From Prolixibacteraceae bacterium UBA6162 (GTDB lineage: Bacteria > Bacteroidota > Bacteroidia > Bacteroidales > Prolixibacteraceae): a DNA stretch of 9,900 nucleotides. The translations under genes and the position numbers were made by a program. The number at the start of each line of letters is the position of its first letter. Position 1 is the stretch's first letter. A model generated the notes under the pieces. It saw nothing but the letters and a program-made list of their open reading frames with translations. It was not told the origin of the DNA and searched no databases. The stretch spans positions 1 to 9,900 of the forward strand of contig DIUI01000105.1 of assembly GCA_002428215.1 (NCBI GenBank), in the 5' to 3' direction. Below, one piece after another: positions 1 to 6,630 of the stretch.

Positions 1-1
1 G

Positions 2-805
2 CAAAAGATTAATTTTGGATCGGCTACCATGCTCCGCCCACTAATGTGGTTCGACCTGCTCGATCCGCGCGATCCTTTGCAATTGACCGATGGAGTTTAT
101 GGGTTAATGGGCAGGTACTATACACCTTCTAATGCAAATCTTTGGCTATGGGTATTGTACGGCAACCAGGGCGTGCGCGCCTGGCAGCCTTTCGAAACTG
201 CTCGAAGGACTCCCGAAATAGGTGGTCGGCTGCAGTTGCCTGCCGGAATGGGCGAATTGGCCGCCACATTTCACCATCGAAAAAGTGAGCCCATTGCATT
301 AAAAGAGGTGCCGGTTAAAAATCCAAATCCGATTCCGGAAAACCGGGTCGGGATCGACGGCAAATGGGATCTTGGCGTTGGTGTTTGGTTCGAAGCTACC
401 TGGTCGGGCCAGAGGAAACAAGCAATCCCCGGCAACCACCAGCATCTGCTTACCGTTGGTGCCGATTACACTTTCGGTGTTGGCAACGGATTGACCCTTA
501 TGACGGAGCATCTTGAAATTGCTTTGGGACCCAATCTGTTCACTTTTGCTGAGACAGGCAGGTTTACGGCCTTTTCAGCATCTTATCCGGTCTCTCTGAA
601 CCATCATCTTACGGCTATAGTTTACCGCAACTGGACAGATAAAAATCAATACCATTTTATCAACTGGCGAATCCAGATGAGCCAACTTCAACTCTTTTGT
701 ATTGCTTTCTGGAATCCGCATGGGGGAATGCTTCCTGCACAGGGTGAAGGTGCGCAAATGTTTTCAGGAAGAGGTGCACAGCTAATGCTTGTATACAATT
801 ATTGA
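2..805 (+). CDS. Outer-membrane beta-barrel protein, 5'-truncated by window edge
   Basis: The reading frame is open from the first bases of the window with no stop before the ATG at 29, so the true start is probably upstream and this is the C-terminal part (about 267 residues seen). No domain family is recognised by name. The protein looks like a transmembrane beta-barrel: short alternating strands rich in Gly, Trp, Tyr and Phe (for example LWLWVLYGN and ATFHHRK), no hydrophobic helices, many turn residues, and an aromatic last strand ending LMLVYNY, as in Bam-assembled barrels. Near the visible start is a LLDPRDPLQLTDGVYG segment resembling the plug or first-strand region of porin-like proteins. 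It lies 22 bases before an ABC transporter ATPase on the same strand, so it is probably the outer-membrane component or partner of that transporter. The role is inferred from context; the barrel call is from composition and the C-terminus. Confidence 0.6.
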   Translation, partial: QKINFGSATMLRPLMWFDLLDPRDPLQLTDGVYGLMGRYYTPSNANLWLWVLYGNQGVRAWQPFETARRTPEIGGRLQLPAGMGELAATFHHRKSEPIALKEVPVKNPNPIPENRVGIDGKWDLGVGVWFEATWSGQRKQAIPGNHQHLLTVGADYTFGVGNGLTLMTEHLEIALGPNLFTFAETGRFTAFSASYPVSLNHHLTAIVYRNWTDKNQYHFINWRIQMSQLQLFCIAFWNPHGGMLPAQGEGAQMFSGRGAQLMLVYNY

Positions 806-827
806 AGCTTACTAATTTTAGTACACT

Positions 828-1538
828 ATGGATCAAACTACCATTATTCAATGTGACCAACTGGTTAAATCATTTCCGATGGGGCAGGGTGAGTTTATCG
901 CGTTACGCGATATCAACCTTTCGATAGATCGGGGAGAGTTTACCGGGCTCATCGGTCCAAGTGGGTCGGGCAAGACCACCTTGCTCAATATTGCCGGGTC
1001 GCTCGATGTTCCTACACGCGGGGAGGTCACGGTATTGGGCAACCAAATTAGTACACTTAATGCCCGTTCGTCGGCAAGGCTTCGCAGGCACAGTCTCGGA
1101 TTTATTTTTCAGAGCTACAATCTGCTTTCGGTGCATACTGTATACGAAAATGTGGAGTTCCCTCTGCTGCTGCTGAAAATTCCGTCGGCCGAGCGTCGAA
1201 AGATGGTAATGGATGCATTGGAGTGGGTGGGGCTTACCGAAAAGGAGCGGTCGAAACCCCCACAGCTGTCGGGTGGTGAATGCCAGCGAGTAGCCATTGC
1301 CCGTGCAATGGTGAAGCGGCCTTCGCTGGTTTTAGCCGATGAGCCTACTGCCAATCTCGATGCCGCCAATTCACACAATATTTTGCAAACCATGCTGCGC
1401 CTGAATCTGGAGCTCGGTACTACTTTCCTTTTTGCAACACACGATGAAAAAGTTATCAGCTATTTGCGCCGCAAAATATTTCTCCTGGACGGTCGTATTG
1501 ATAAAATAGAAGAGGTTGCAATAGAGAATCAAACCTGA
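828..1538 (+). CDS. ABC transporter ATP-binding protein, LolD/MacB type
   Basis: This 236-residue cytoplasmic ATPase would power the two permeases encoded downstream. All nucleotide-binding elements are visible: Walker A GPSGSGKTT (43-51), Q-loop Gln95, signature LSGGE (147-151), Walker B LVLADE (167-172), D-loop NLD (176-178) and switch His205 in FATHD. Its length and the signature context followed by QRVAIARA match the LolD/MacB/FtsE group, whose members drive mechanotransmission across the periplasm, not import of a substrate through the membrane. The residue after LSGGE is Cys152, where Gln is usual. The ATG at 828 lies 22 bases after the barrel gene, has no Shine-Dalgarno sequence, and is preceded by an AT-rich stretch, as is common in Bacteroidota. 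LolD is the closest named relative, but lipoprotein release is not proven, so no symbol is given. Confidence 0.93.
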   Translation: MDQTTIIQCDQLVKSFPMGQGEFIALRDINLSIDRGEFTGLIGPSGSGKTTLLNIAGSLDVPTRGEVTVLGNQISTLNARSSARLRRHSLGFIFQSYNLLSVHTVYENVEFPLLLLKIPSAERRKMVMDALEWVGLTEKERSKPPQLSGGECQRVAIARAMVKRPSLVLADEPTANLDAANSHNILQTMLRLNLELGTTFLFATHDEKVISYLRRKIFLLDGRIDKIEEVAIENQT

Positions 1539-1677
1539 TGGGCCTATACGGGCGTTGCATATTGATTGTTCTGATTGGTGCAACTTCAGAACCAGCCAAC
1601 CCCGTTTAGAATCATCCTTGTAACAGGGTCTTGAATTTCAGCATACCTTTTGCCTAACAACTTAAAATAACTGTATC

Positions 1678-2853
1678 ATGAAGCTGGCCATACAACTTGC
1701 ATTTCGAAACCTGATAGGTGCCGGACTAAGAACATGGCTAAATGCCCTCGTCCTGTCCTTCTCGTTTGTGGTTATCATCTGGATGAAGGGGGTAATGATT
1801 GGTTGGGATCATCAGGCAAAGAACGACATGATGCGGTGGGAAATTGCCGGTGGTCAGTTTTGGCACGAGAATTACGATCCATACGATCCTATGTCGCTCG
1901 ATGAAAGCCATGCCCCCGTTCCAGAGTTGATTAGCGGGGAAATAGCCTCCGGTAGTGCCGAACCAATGCTCATACTGCAGGGTACGCTCTATCCCGACGG
2001 ACGAATGGTGTCGGTTAACATCAAAGGGATCCGGCCCGAGCAGACCCTGTTTGCTCTACCCTCGGCATCCCTGAATCGGGCATCCGATGCTCTGCCCGCA
2101 TTCATTGGGGCGGCCTTTGCCCGCACAACCCGTCTGGAAGTTGGCGACCGCACCATTTTGCGCTGGCGCGATACCAACGGTACTTTCGATGCGGCGGAAA
2201 TTGAGATTGTGGAGGTTTTTGCGTCGAATGTGCCGGCGGTAGAGATGGGCCTGATCTATATTCCATTGAACCAACTTTACGAAATGTCATCCCTTGCAGG
2301 GCATGCAACGGTAATTAGTTTCAGAGATGCTGAAGCTCTTAAGGAGGCACCTGCAGGCTGGGTAGTGAAGAGCAGGTCGGATTTGACCCGGCAGGTGGAC
2401 GATATGATAAAGACCAAGTCGGCAGGTCAGACAGTTCTCTATCTGATTTTATTGCTGATGGCGATGCTGGCTATATTCGATACTCAGGTATTATCTATAT
2501 TCCGCCGACAGAAAGAGATTGGAACCTATATTGCCCTTGGATATACCCGCCAGCAGGTTGTTGGCCTATTTACCGTAGAAGGGGCCATGCATGCTGTACT
2601 GGCTGCTCTGCTGGCTGCTGTCTATGGAATGCCCTTTCTTATCTGGCAGGGTAGGGTTGGCTGGACCTTGCCTGTCGATGCCAGTGATTTTGGGATGGCA
2701 ATGGCCCAAACACTATATCCCGTATATTCACTCGGACTGGTTTTTTCGACCACACTCTTGGTTTTGATAACCACCGCGGTGGTGAGTTATCTGCCGGCCC
2801 GGCGAATTGCTAAAATGAATCCAACAGAAGCTTTAAGGGGGAAACTGCAATGA
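1678..2853 (+). CDS. ABC transporter permease, FtsX/LolCE-MacB type (first subunit)
   Basis: This 391-residue inner-membrane protein has the four-helix layout of type VII ABC permeases: one N-terminal helix (about 20-40), a large periplasmic domain (about 45-245, MacB-PCD-like), then three C-terminal helices (about 249-272, 300-322 and 350-372). The cytoplasmic coupling region RRQKEIGTYIALGYTRQQV (277-295) and the tail LPARRIAKMNPTEALRGK (372-389) are typical of the FtsX domain. It presumably pairs with the next permease as a LolC/LolE-like heterodimer driven by the upstream ATPase. A 139-base gap separates it from that ATPase, longer than elsewhere in the cluster. The gap holds an imperfect -7-like box (TACCTTTT, 1644-1651) that could be an internal promoter, although no good -33 element is seen. 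Its stop overlaps the next start as ATGA (2850-2853), which indicates translational coupling. Confidence 0.9.
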   Translation: MKLAIQLAFRNLIGAGLRTWLNALVLSFSFVVIIWMKGVMIGWDHQAKNDMMRWEIAGGQFWHENYDPYDPMSLDESHAPVPELISGEIASGSAEPMLILQGTLYPDGRMVSVNIKGIRPEQTLFALPSASLNRASDALPAFIGAAFARTTRLEVGDRTILRWRDTNGTFDAAEIEIVEVFASNVPAVEMGLIYIPLNQLYEMSSLAGHATVISFRDAEALKEAPAGWVVKSRSDLTRQVDDMIKTKSAGQTVLYLILLLMAMLAIFDTQVLSIFRRQKEIGTYIALGYTRQQVVGLFTVEGAMHAVLAALLAAVYGMPFLIWQGRVGWTLPVDASDFGMAMAQTLYPVYSLGLVFSTTLLVLITTAVVSYLPARRIAKMNPTEALRGKLQ

Positions 2854-4121
2854 TCAGATTTTTAATTAAAGGAGTTTTGCGCGATAAAAGCCGCAGCCGA
2901 CTTCCCATCCTGGTAGTAACCATTGGGGTAACCCTAACGGTGTGGCTTCACGCCTATATTACCGGATTCATGGGCGATACCATTGAGATGAATGCGCGTT
3001 TTAGTGCGGGTCATCTTAAGGTGGCTACCCGTGCTTATTTTGACGAGATTGATCAGCTGCCCAACGACCTTGCTATGCTCGATACCGGAGAACTCCTGCA
3101 GGATCTTGCAGAAAACTTTCCTGACTTCTCCTGGTCGGAACGAATTCTGTTTGGCGGACTTATTGATGTGCCGGATGTGTTTGGCGAAACCCGCGCACAG
3201 GGACCAGCCATGGGGATGGGCGTTACCCTGCTTGACAATGCCGCAGAGACAGAACGACTCCGGCTTACTTCTGCAATTGTTAGGGGTGGTCTTCCCATTC
3301 GGTCCGGCGAAGTATTGCTCAGTGAACAATTTAGTCAGAAACTTAAGGTTTCGCCTGGCGATAAGTTAACCCTTATCGGTTCAACGATGGAGGGGAGTAT
3401 GGCTTTTTATAATTTCACCCTGGCCGGAACTCTGCGATTCGGAGCCGACGCGCTGGACCGTGGAACCATTATTGCCGATATCGGAGACGTCAGGCATGCA
3501 CTGCAAATGGAAAACGCTACTGGTGAGATCCTCGGATTTCTGCCCGGGAATCTTTATATCAACGATCAGGCCCGGCGAGCAGCAGCCAGCTTCAATGCAC
3601 GACACACCGAAAGCGAAGATGAATTTACGCCTAAGATGTTAGCCTTAAGCCAACAAGGCACCATGGGATTCTATGTCGAAATGGCCGAAGTATGGTCCTT
3701 CTACATATCAATGGTGTTTGTTATGGCCATGTCTTTGGTGCTTTGGAATGCCGGATTGCTCGGCGGGCTTCGGAGGTACGGCGAAATAGGTATCCGGCTG
3801 GCAATGGGAGAGGAGAAACGGCATGTTTATCTCTCCATGATTTACGAATCCGTTTTCATCGGTATTATTGGTTCAGGGCTTGGTACAGCCTTTGGACTCT
3901 TTTTTGCATGGTTGCTGCAAACCTATGGAATTAATATCTCCGGCATGATGCAGGGTGGGGCAGTAATGATGCCCGATGTGATAAGGGCCCGTATTACTCC
4001 TCCCGATTATTATCTTGGATTTGTGCCTGGTTTGCTGTCGATGGTTATCGGGACTATGCTTTCGGGAATCGGTATATTTAAACGACAAACAGCCCGGCTG
4101 TTTAAGGAACTTGAAAACTGA
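2850..4121 (+). CDS. ABC transporter permease, FtsX/LolCE type (second subunit)
   Basis: This 423-residue partner permease has the same architecture: an N-terminal helix (about 18-40), a periplasmic domain (about 45-275) and three C-terminal helices (about 281-305, 330-357 and 388-410). The FtsX coupling loop is seen as RRYGEIGIRLAMGEEKRHV (308-326). The periplasmic segment GGLPIRSGEVLLSEQFSQKL (146-165), followed by VSPGDKLTL, is typical of MacB/LolE periplasmic domains. Unlike its neighbour, it ends KRQTARLFKELEN and lacks the usual PxxxAxxxxPxxALR tail, so the two subunits are divergent and not a recent duplication. The start overlaps the upstream stop by four bases, and the LolA-like gene follows after 38 bases. 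The most likely role is to extract or push an envelope lipid or lipoprotein toward the periplasmic carrier; the substrate is unknown. Confidence 0.88.
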   Translation: MIRFLIKGVLRDKSRSRLPILVVTIGVTLTVWLHAYITGFMGDTIEMNARFSAGHLKVATRAYFDEIDQLPNDLAMLDTGELLQDLAENFPDFSWSERILFGGLIDVPDVFGETRAQGPAMGMGVTLLDNAAETERLRLTSAIVRGGLPIRSGEVLLSEQFSQKLKVSPGDKLTLIGSTMEGSMAFYNFTLAGTLRFGADALDRGTIIADIGDVRHALQMENATGEILGFLPGNLYINDQARRAAASFNARHTESEDEFTPKMLALSQQGTMGFYVEMAEVWSFYISMVFVMAMSLVLWNAGLLGGLRRYGEIGIRLAMGEEKRHVYLSMIYESVFIGIIGSGLGTAFGLFFAWLLQTYGINISGMMQGGAVMMPDVIRARITPPDYYLGFVPGLLSMVIGTMLSGIGIFKRQTARLFKELEN

Positions 4122-4159
4122 TTCATGTAATTTATGGGGTTCTTCCTAAAAACTGTGGT

Positions 4160-4900
4160 ATGAAAACTAAATTAATAATGGTTTTGACGATGTTAATCGT
4201 TTCGGGAACATCCTCCTTTGCGCAGGATGTGGAGATGATATTGGAAAGAGTCGATCGGAATATGTCGTCCGACAATCGCATAATGGAGTCTGAAATGACC
4301 ATTATGGGTCGGCGTACAAGCCGAACGGTTGTCTCACGCTCCTGGAGCGAAGGTACTTCGCGCGCTTTTACCGAATACCTCTCGCCGGCAGCTGAAAGGG
4401 GAACCAAGATGCTAAAACTTGAGGGCCAGCTCTGGATCTACGCACCTTCAACCGACCGGGTTATTCAAATTGCAGGTCATATGTTACGGCAATCGGTAAT
4501 GGGCAGCGACCTCTCTTACGAAGATATGATGGACGACCGAAAACTATCCGAAATGTACGCGGCTGCAATTATTGGCAGGGAGCTCATAGGCGATCGTGAC
4601 ACCTGGCTGCTTGAACTTACGGCACGCGTTACAGATGTTGCCTACCAGACGCAAAAAATATGGGTCGATACCGAGCGTTATATCCCCTTGAAACAGGAGC
4701 TTTACGCTCGTAGTGGTCAATTGCTTAAACGTACCGAAATGAGCGATGTGCGGCAAGTGGAGGGTCGTTGGTTTCCATTTACTGTACTTTATAAGGATAT
4801 GCTACGCCAAGGCGACGGCACTGAGTTTCGTATTACCAGCATCCGATTTAACCAGAACATCCCTGAACACATCTTCTCCCGTTCCTCCCTCCGCCAATGA
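4160..4900 (+). CDS. LolA-like outer membrane lipoprotein-sorting protein
   Basis: This 246-residue protein is predicted to be periplasmic. It has a clear Sec signal peptide: Lys at 2 and 4, a hydrophobic core IMVLTMLIVSG, and a likely cleavage after SFA at residue 21, before QDVE. The mature part fits the outer membrane lipoprotein-sorting family (LolA-like fold): an amphipathic start EMILERVDRNM, strands with SEMTIMG, LEGQLWIYAPSTDRV (87-101), the characteristic GSDLSYEDMM (115-124), and IWVDTERYIPLKQELYAR (167-184), then late strands ending in NIPEHIF. Family members are half-barrels thought to shield acyl chains. It follows the second permease by 38 bases and is the natural soluble acceptor for the ABC complex. 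It lacks a lipobox, so it is not itself a lipoprotein. The family call is firm. Whether the cargo is a lipoprotein, a phospholipid or another lipid is not known. Confidence 0.88.
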   Translation: MKTKLIMVLTMLIVSGTSSFAQDVEMILERVDRNMSSDNRIMESEMTIMGRRTSRTVVSRSWSEGTSRAFTEYLSPAAERGTKMLKLEGQLWIYAPSTDRVIQIAGHMLRQSVMGSDLSYEDMMDDRKLSEMYAAAIIGRELIGDRDTWLLELTARVTDVAYQTQKIWVDTERYIPLKQELYARSGQLLKRTEMSDVRQVEGRWFPFTVLYKDMLRQGDGTEFRITSIRFNQNIPEHIFSRSSLRQ

Positions 4901-4948
4901 TACAACCTAAATTGGAGATTTATTAGAAGCCAAATGGGTTATTTATGC

Positions 4949-4956
4949 TATTTTTG
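4949..4956 (+). promoter_or_regulatory. Candidate Bacteroidota -7 box for the AraC-family gene
   Basis: TATTTTTG matches the Bacteroidota -7 consensus TAnnTTTG perfectly and lies in the gap between the LolA-like gene and the AraC-type regulator. No convincing TTTG -33 element is found about 19 bases upstream, so the call rests on the -7 box and its location. Transcription from it would begin only a few bases before the ATG at 4967, which favours the ATG at 4982 as the start of translation. Confidence 0.4.
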
Positions 4957-4981
4957 ATGGGTCTGGATGGATTGCCTCACT

Positions 4982-5812
4982 ATGGAAAGCCCTATTGCTG
5001 TAAATCAAATTGCCCTCCCGTCTCACAATGAGCATGATGGGGTTAAAATTTCTTACAGAAATAACTTTGATGCCCTTCTGATTGGTTCCTCCGGTAAGCT
5101 CGAACATACCGTCGATTTCCGACCGGTTACGCTGGTTGCGCCATTTGTAGCATTTGTGCATCAAGGACAGTTTACTCTTCCTCAAATTCAAGAAGTCAAT
5201 GGTATAGCATCGGTTTGGGTAATCCAGTTCCGCCCCAATCTTTTACCTGAGAATCCTTTGCAACTAAATGCCTTGCTTCAGGAGTCGGTAAGCCTTGAGG
5301 TCGGTGATCACAGTCTGTTTGAACGGATGAACGCCATAGCCGGTCTAATTTTCAACGAGGTCAATGCCATTCAATCCTCAATGCCTGTTGTGCGTCACCT
5401 GCTTGGGGCTTTGATTACAATGGTTGAATCCCTGCATAACGAGACCACCTCTAACGTTGGAGATCTGCAACTCTCATCCCAGCGAACTACTTTCCGCAAT
5501 TTACTGCGGTTGCTTGAAGAGAACTTTCGCAGGCCAGCCGGGGTGGAGTTTTATGCCGACAGCCTTTCGATGACCTCCCGAAATCTTAACCTTATCTGCC
5601 AGAATGTCGCAAATTTGAGTGTGTCAGAGATCATCGAAGAACGCCGAATGCTCGAAAGTAAAAAATTGCTTGCCTCTACCGATAAACCCATTTCTGAAAT
5701 TGGCTATGAAGTTGGCTACAACGAAAAATCCTGTTTTACAAGTGTTTTCAAAAAGAAACATGGTCAAACACCCTCTGCGTTTCGGAAGGAATTCCAAAAA
5801 TTAATTTCCTAA
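4982..5812 (+). CDS. AraC-family transcriptional regulator
   Basis: This is a predicted DNA-binding regulator of 276 residues from the ATG at 4982, or 281 from the in-frame ATG at 4967. The later start is preferred because a -7 promoter box ends at 4956 and would leave almost no leader before 4967. The C-terminal AraC domain spans about 188-272. Its first helix-turn-helix includes EFYADSLSMTSRNLNLICQN. The second includes ISEIGYEVGYNEKSCFTSVF, followed by the family hallmark KKKHGQTPSAFRKEF. The N-terminal half, with strands such as GKLEHTVDF and LVAPFVAFVHQGQFTL, resembles the cupin-like sensor domain of many Bacteroidota AraC proteins. The ligand is unknown. It lies between the envelope-transport operon and a YceI-family gene on the same strand, so either may be its target; this is inference from position only. 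Confidence 0.9.
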   Translation: MESPIAVNQIALPSHNEHDGVKISYRNNFDALLIGSSGKLEHTVDFRPVTLVAPFVAFVHQGQFTLPQIQEVNGIASVWVIQFRPNLLPENPLQLNALLQESVSLEVGDHSLFERMNAIAGLIFNEVNAIQSSMPVVRHLLGALITMVESLHNETTSNVGDLQLSSQRTTFRNLLRLLEENFRRPAGVEFYADSLSMTSRNLNLICQNVANLSVSEIIEERRMLESKKLLASTDKPISEIGYEVGYNEKSCFTSVFKKKHGQTPSAFRKEFQKLIS

Positions 5813-5856
5813 AAACACAACAACTCTTCCGAAAACTATCGCTTCTGTCATGCTTC

Positions 5857-5875
5857 TCTGCACTATTTTTGCAGA
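5857..5875 (+). promoter_or_regulatory. Candidate promoter and operator of the YceI-family gene
   Basis: A perfect -7 box TATTTTTG (5864-5871) sits 39 bases before the ATG at 5911. It is embedded in a perfect 6-bp inverted repeat, TCTGCA (5857-5862) and TGCAGA (5870-5875), with a 7-base spacer. A protein bound to the dyad would occlude the -7 element, so this could be a repressor site. A degenerate TTCTG (5843-5847) stands roughly where a -33 element would be. The AraC-family gene ends 51 bases before the -7 box. The box is well supported by position; the operator role is a guess. Confidence 0.4.
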
Positions 5876-5910
5876 ATAAAATAAATAAACATCTTAAAAT
5901 ATTAAATAGC

Positions 5911-6450
5911 ATGACATCTACAGGACAAACCAAGTGGGTATTAGATCCCACACACAGCGAAATTGTATTTAAGGTTAAACACCTTATGATAACAAACGTA
6001 AAAGGCGAATTCAGGACTTTTACAGCTGAAGCTACCTCCGATGGGACCAATTTTGCCTCCGGGGGCGTTCAGGTTTCTATCGATGCTTCTTCTATCTTCA
6101 CGAACAACGACGACCGAGACAACCACCTGCGCAGTGGTGATTTCTTTGATGCAGAGAACCATCCTTCACTTACCTTCTCAGGAACATCCTTGAAACCTTC
6201 AGGCGATGATTTCGTGTTGAGTGGTGTTCTCACTATCAAAGGAGTTTCAAAACCAGTGGAACTCGATGTTGAATTCGGTGGAATCAACAAAGATCCATGG
6301 GGCAACGAAAAAGCCGGGTTTACCGTAACCGGAAAGATTAACCGAAAAGATTGGGGTCTCAACTGGAATGCCGCTCTCGAAACAGGGGGCGTTCTTGTAA
6401 GCGACGAGGTAAAAATTTCTGCAGAAATCCAGTTTGTAAAACAGGCGTAA
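5911..6450 (+). CDS. yceI: YceI-family polyisoprenoid/lipid-binding protein
   Basis: This 179-residue protein belongs to the YceI family, beta-barrels of lipocalin-like fold that bind isoprenoid or amphipathic lipids in a central cavity. Recognisable family features run in order: WVLDPTHSEIVFKVKHLMI near the N-terminus, GEFRTFTA, ASSIFTNNDDRDNHLRSGDF with the DxHLRSxDFFD motif, HPSLTFSGTSL, VLTIKGVSKPVELDVEFGG, and GFTVTGKINRKDWGLNWN near the C-terminus, followed by VSDEVKISAEIQF. An in-frame TTG at 5869 would add 14 residues but lies inside the promoter box, so the ATG at 5911 is chosen. No signal peptide is present, so unlike E. coli YceI this copy should be cytoplasmic. It appears monocistronic, with its own promoter and a strong terminator. 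Family assignment is firm; the bound lipid is not known. Confidence 0.94.
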   Translation: MTSTGQTKWVLDPTHSEIVFKVKHLMITNVKGEFRTFTAEATSDGTNFASGGVQVSIDASSIFTNNDDRDNHLRSGDFFDAENHPSLTFSGTSLKPSGDDFVLSGVLTIKGVSKPVELDVEFGGINKDPWGNEKAGFTVTGKINRKDWGLNWNAALETGGVLVSDEVKISAEIQFVKQA

Positions 6451-6465
6451 GCCGCTTTCATAGCA

Positions 6466-6506
6466 GGGGCCGGAAGCTTTTTAATATAAGGTTTCCGGCC
6501 CTTTTT
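6466..6506 (+). terminator. Rho-independent terminator after the YceI-family gene
   Basis: A perfect 9-bp GC-rich inverted repeat, GGGCCGGAA (6467-6475) and TTCCGGCCC (6493-6501), is followed at once by TTTTT (6502-6506). The stem can extend inward by about five more pairs, including G-U wobbles, leaving a small AT-rich loop. It begins 16 bases after the stop codon and ends 124 bases before the pirin start, so it separates the two transcription units. Confidence 0.87.
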
Positions 6507-6630
6507 GTTAGGTATCCTCACTCCATTTTCGTATAAAAGGGTATACAACAAATGTAGGTGCCCGGATAATTTTCCACATTCAAGTAAAATTCGGAATACC
6601 ATCATTTAACCAAAATAAAAATCAACGTAT

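Noticed and set aside
2934..3329. Antisense frame of 131 codons inside the second permease
   Set aside because: It is wholly inside a conserved FtsX-type gene, lacks a start context, and its low-complexity Pro/Ser/Lys sequence matches no family.
5869..5910. Upstream TTG start for the YceI gene
   Set aside because: The TTG is part of the TATTTTTG promoter box, and the added residues are an AT-rich run unlike the family N-terminus.
6531..6546. GTATA/TATAC dyad upstream of the pirin gene
   Set aside because: Arms of only five AT-rich bases are expected by chance, and the site is 85 bases from the start with no promoter box fixed to it.
6069..6605. Long antisense frame of 178 codons opposite the YceI gene
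   Set aside because: It runs through a clear terminator hairpin, lies opposite a well-conserved gene, and its translation resembles no domain. It is a codon-bias shadow.
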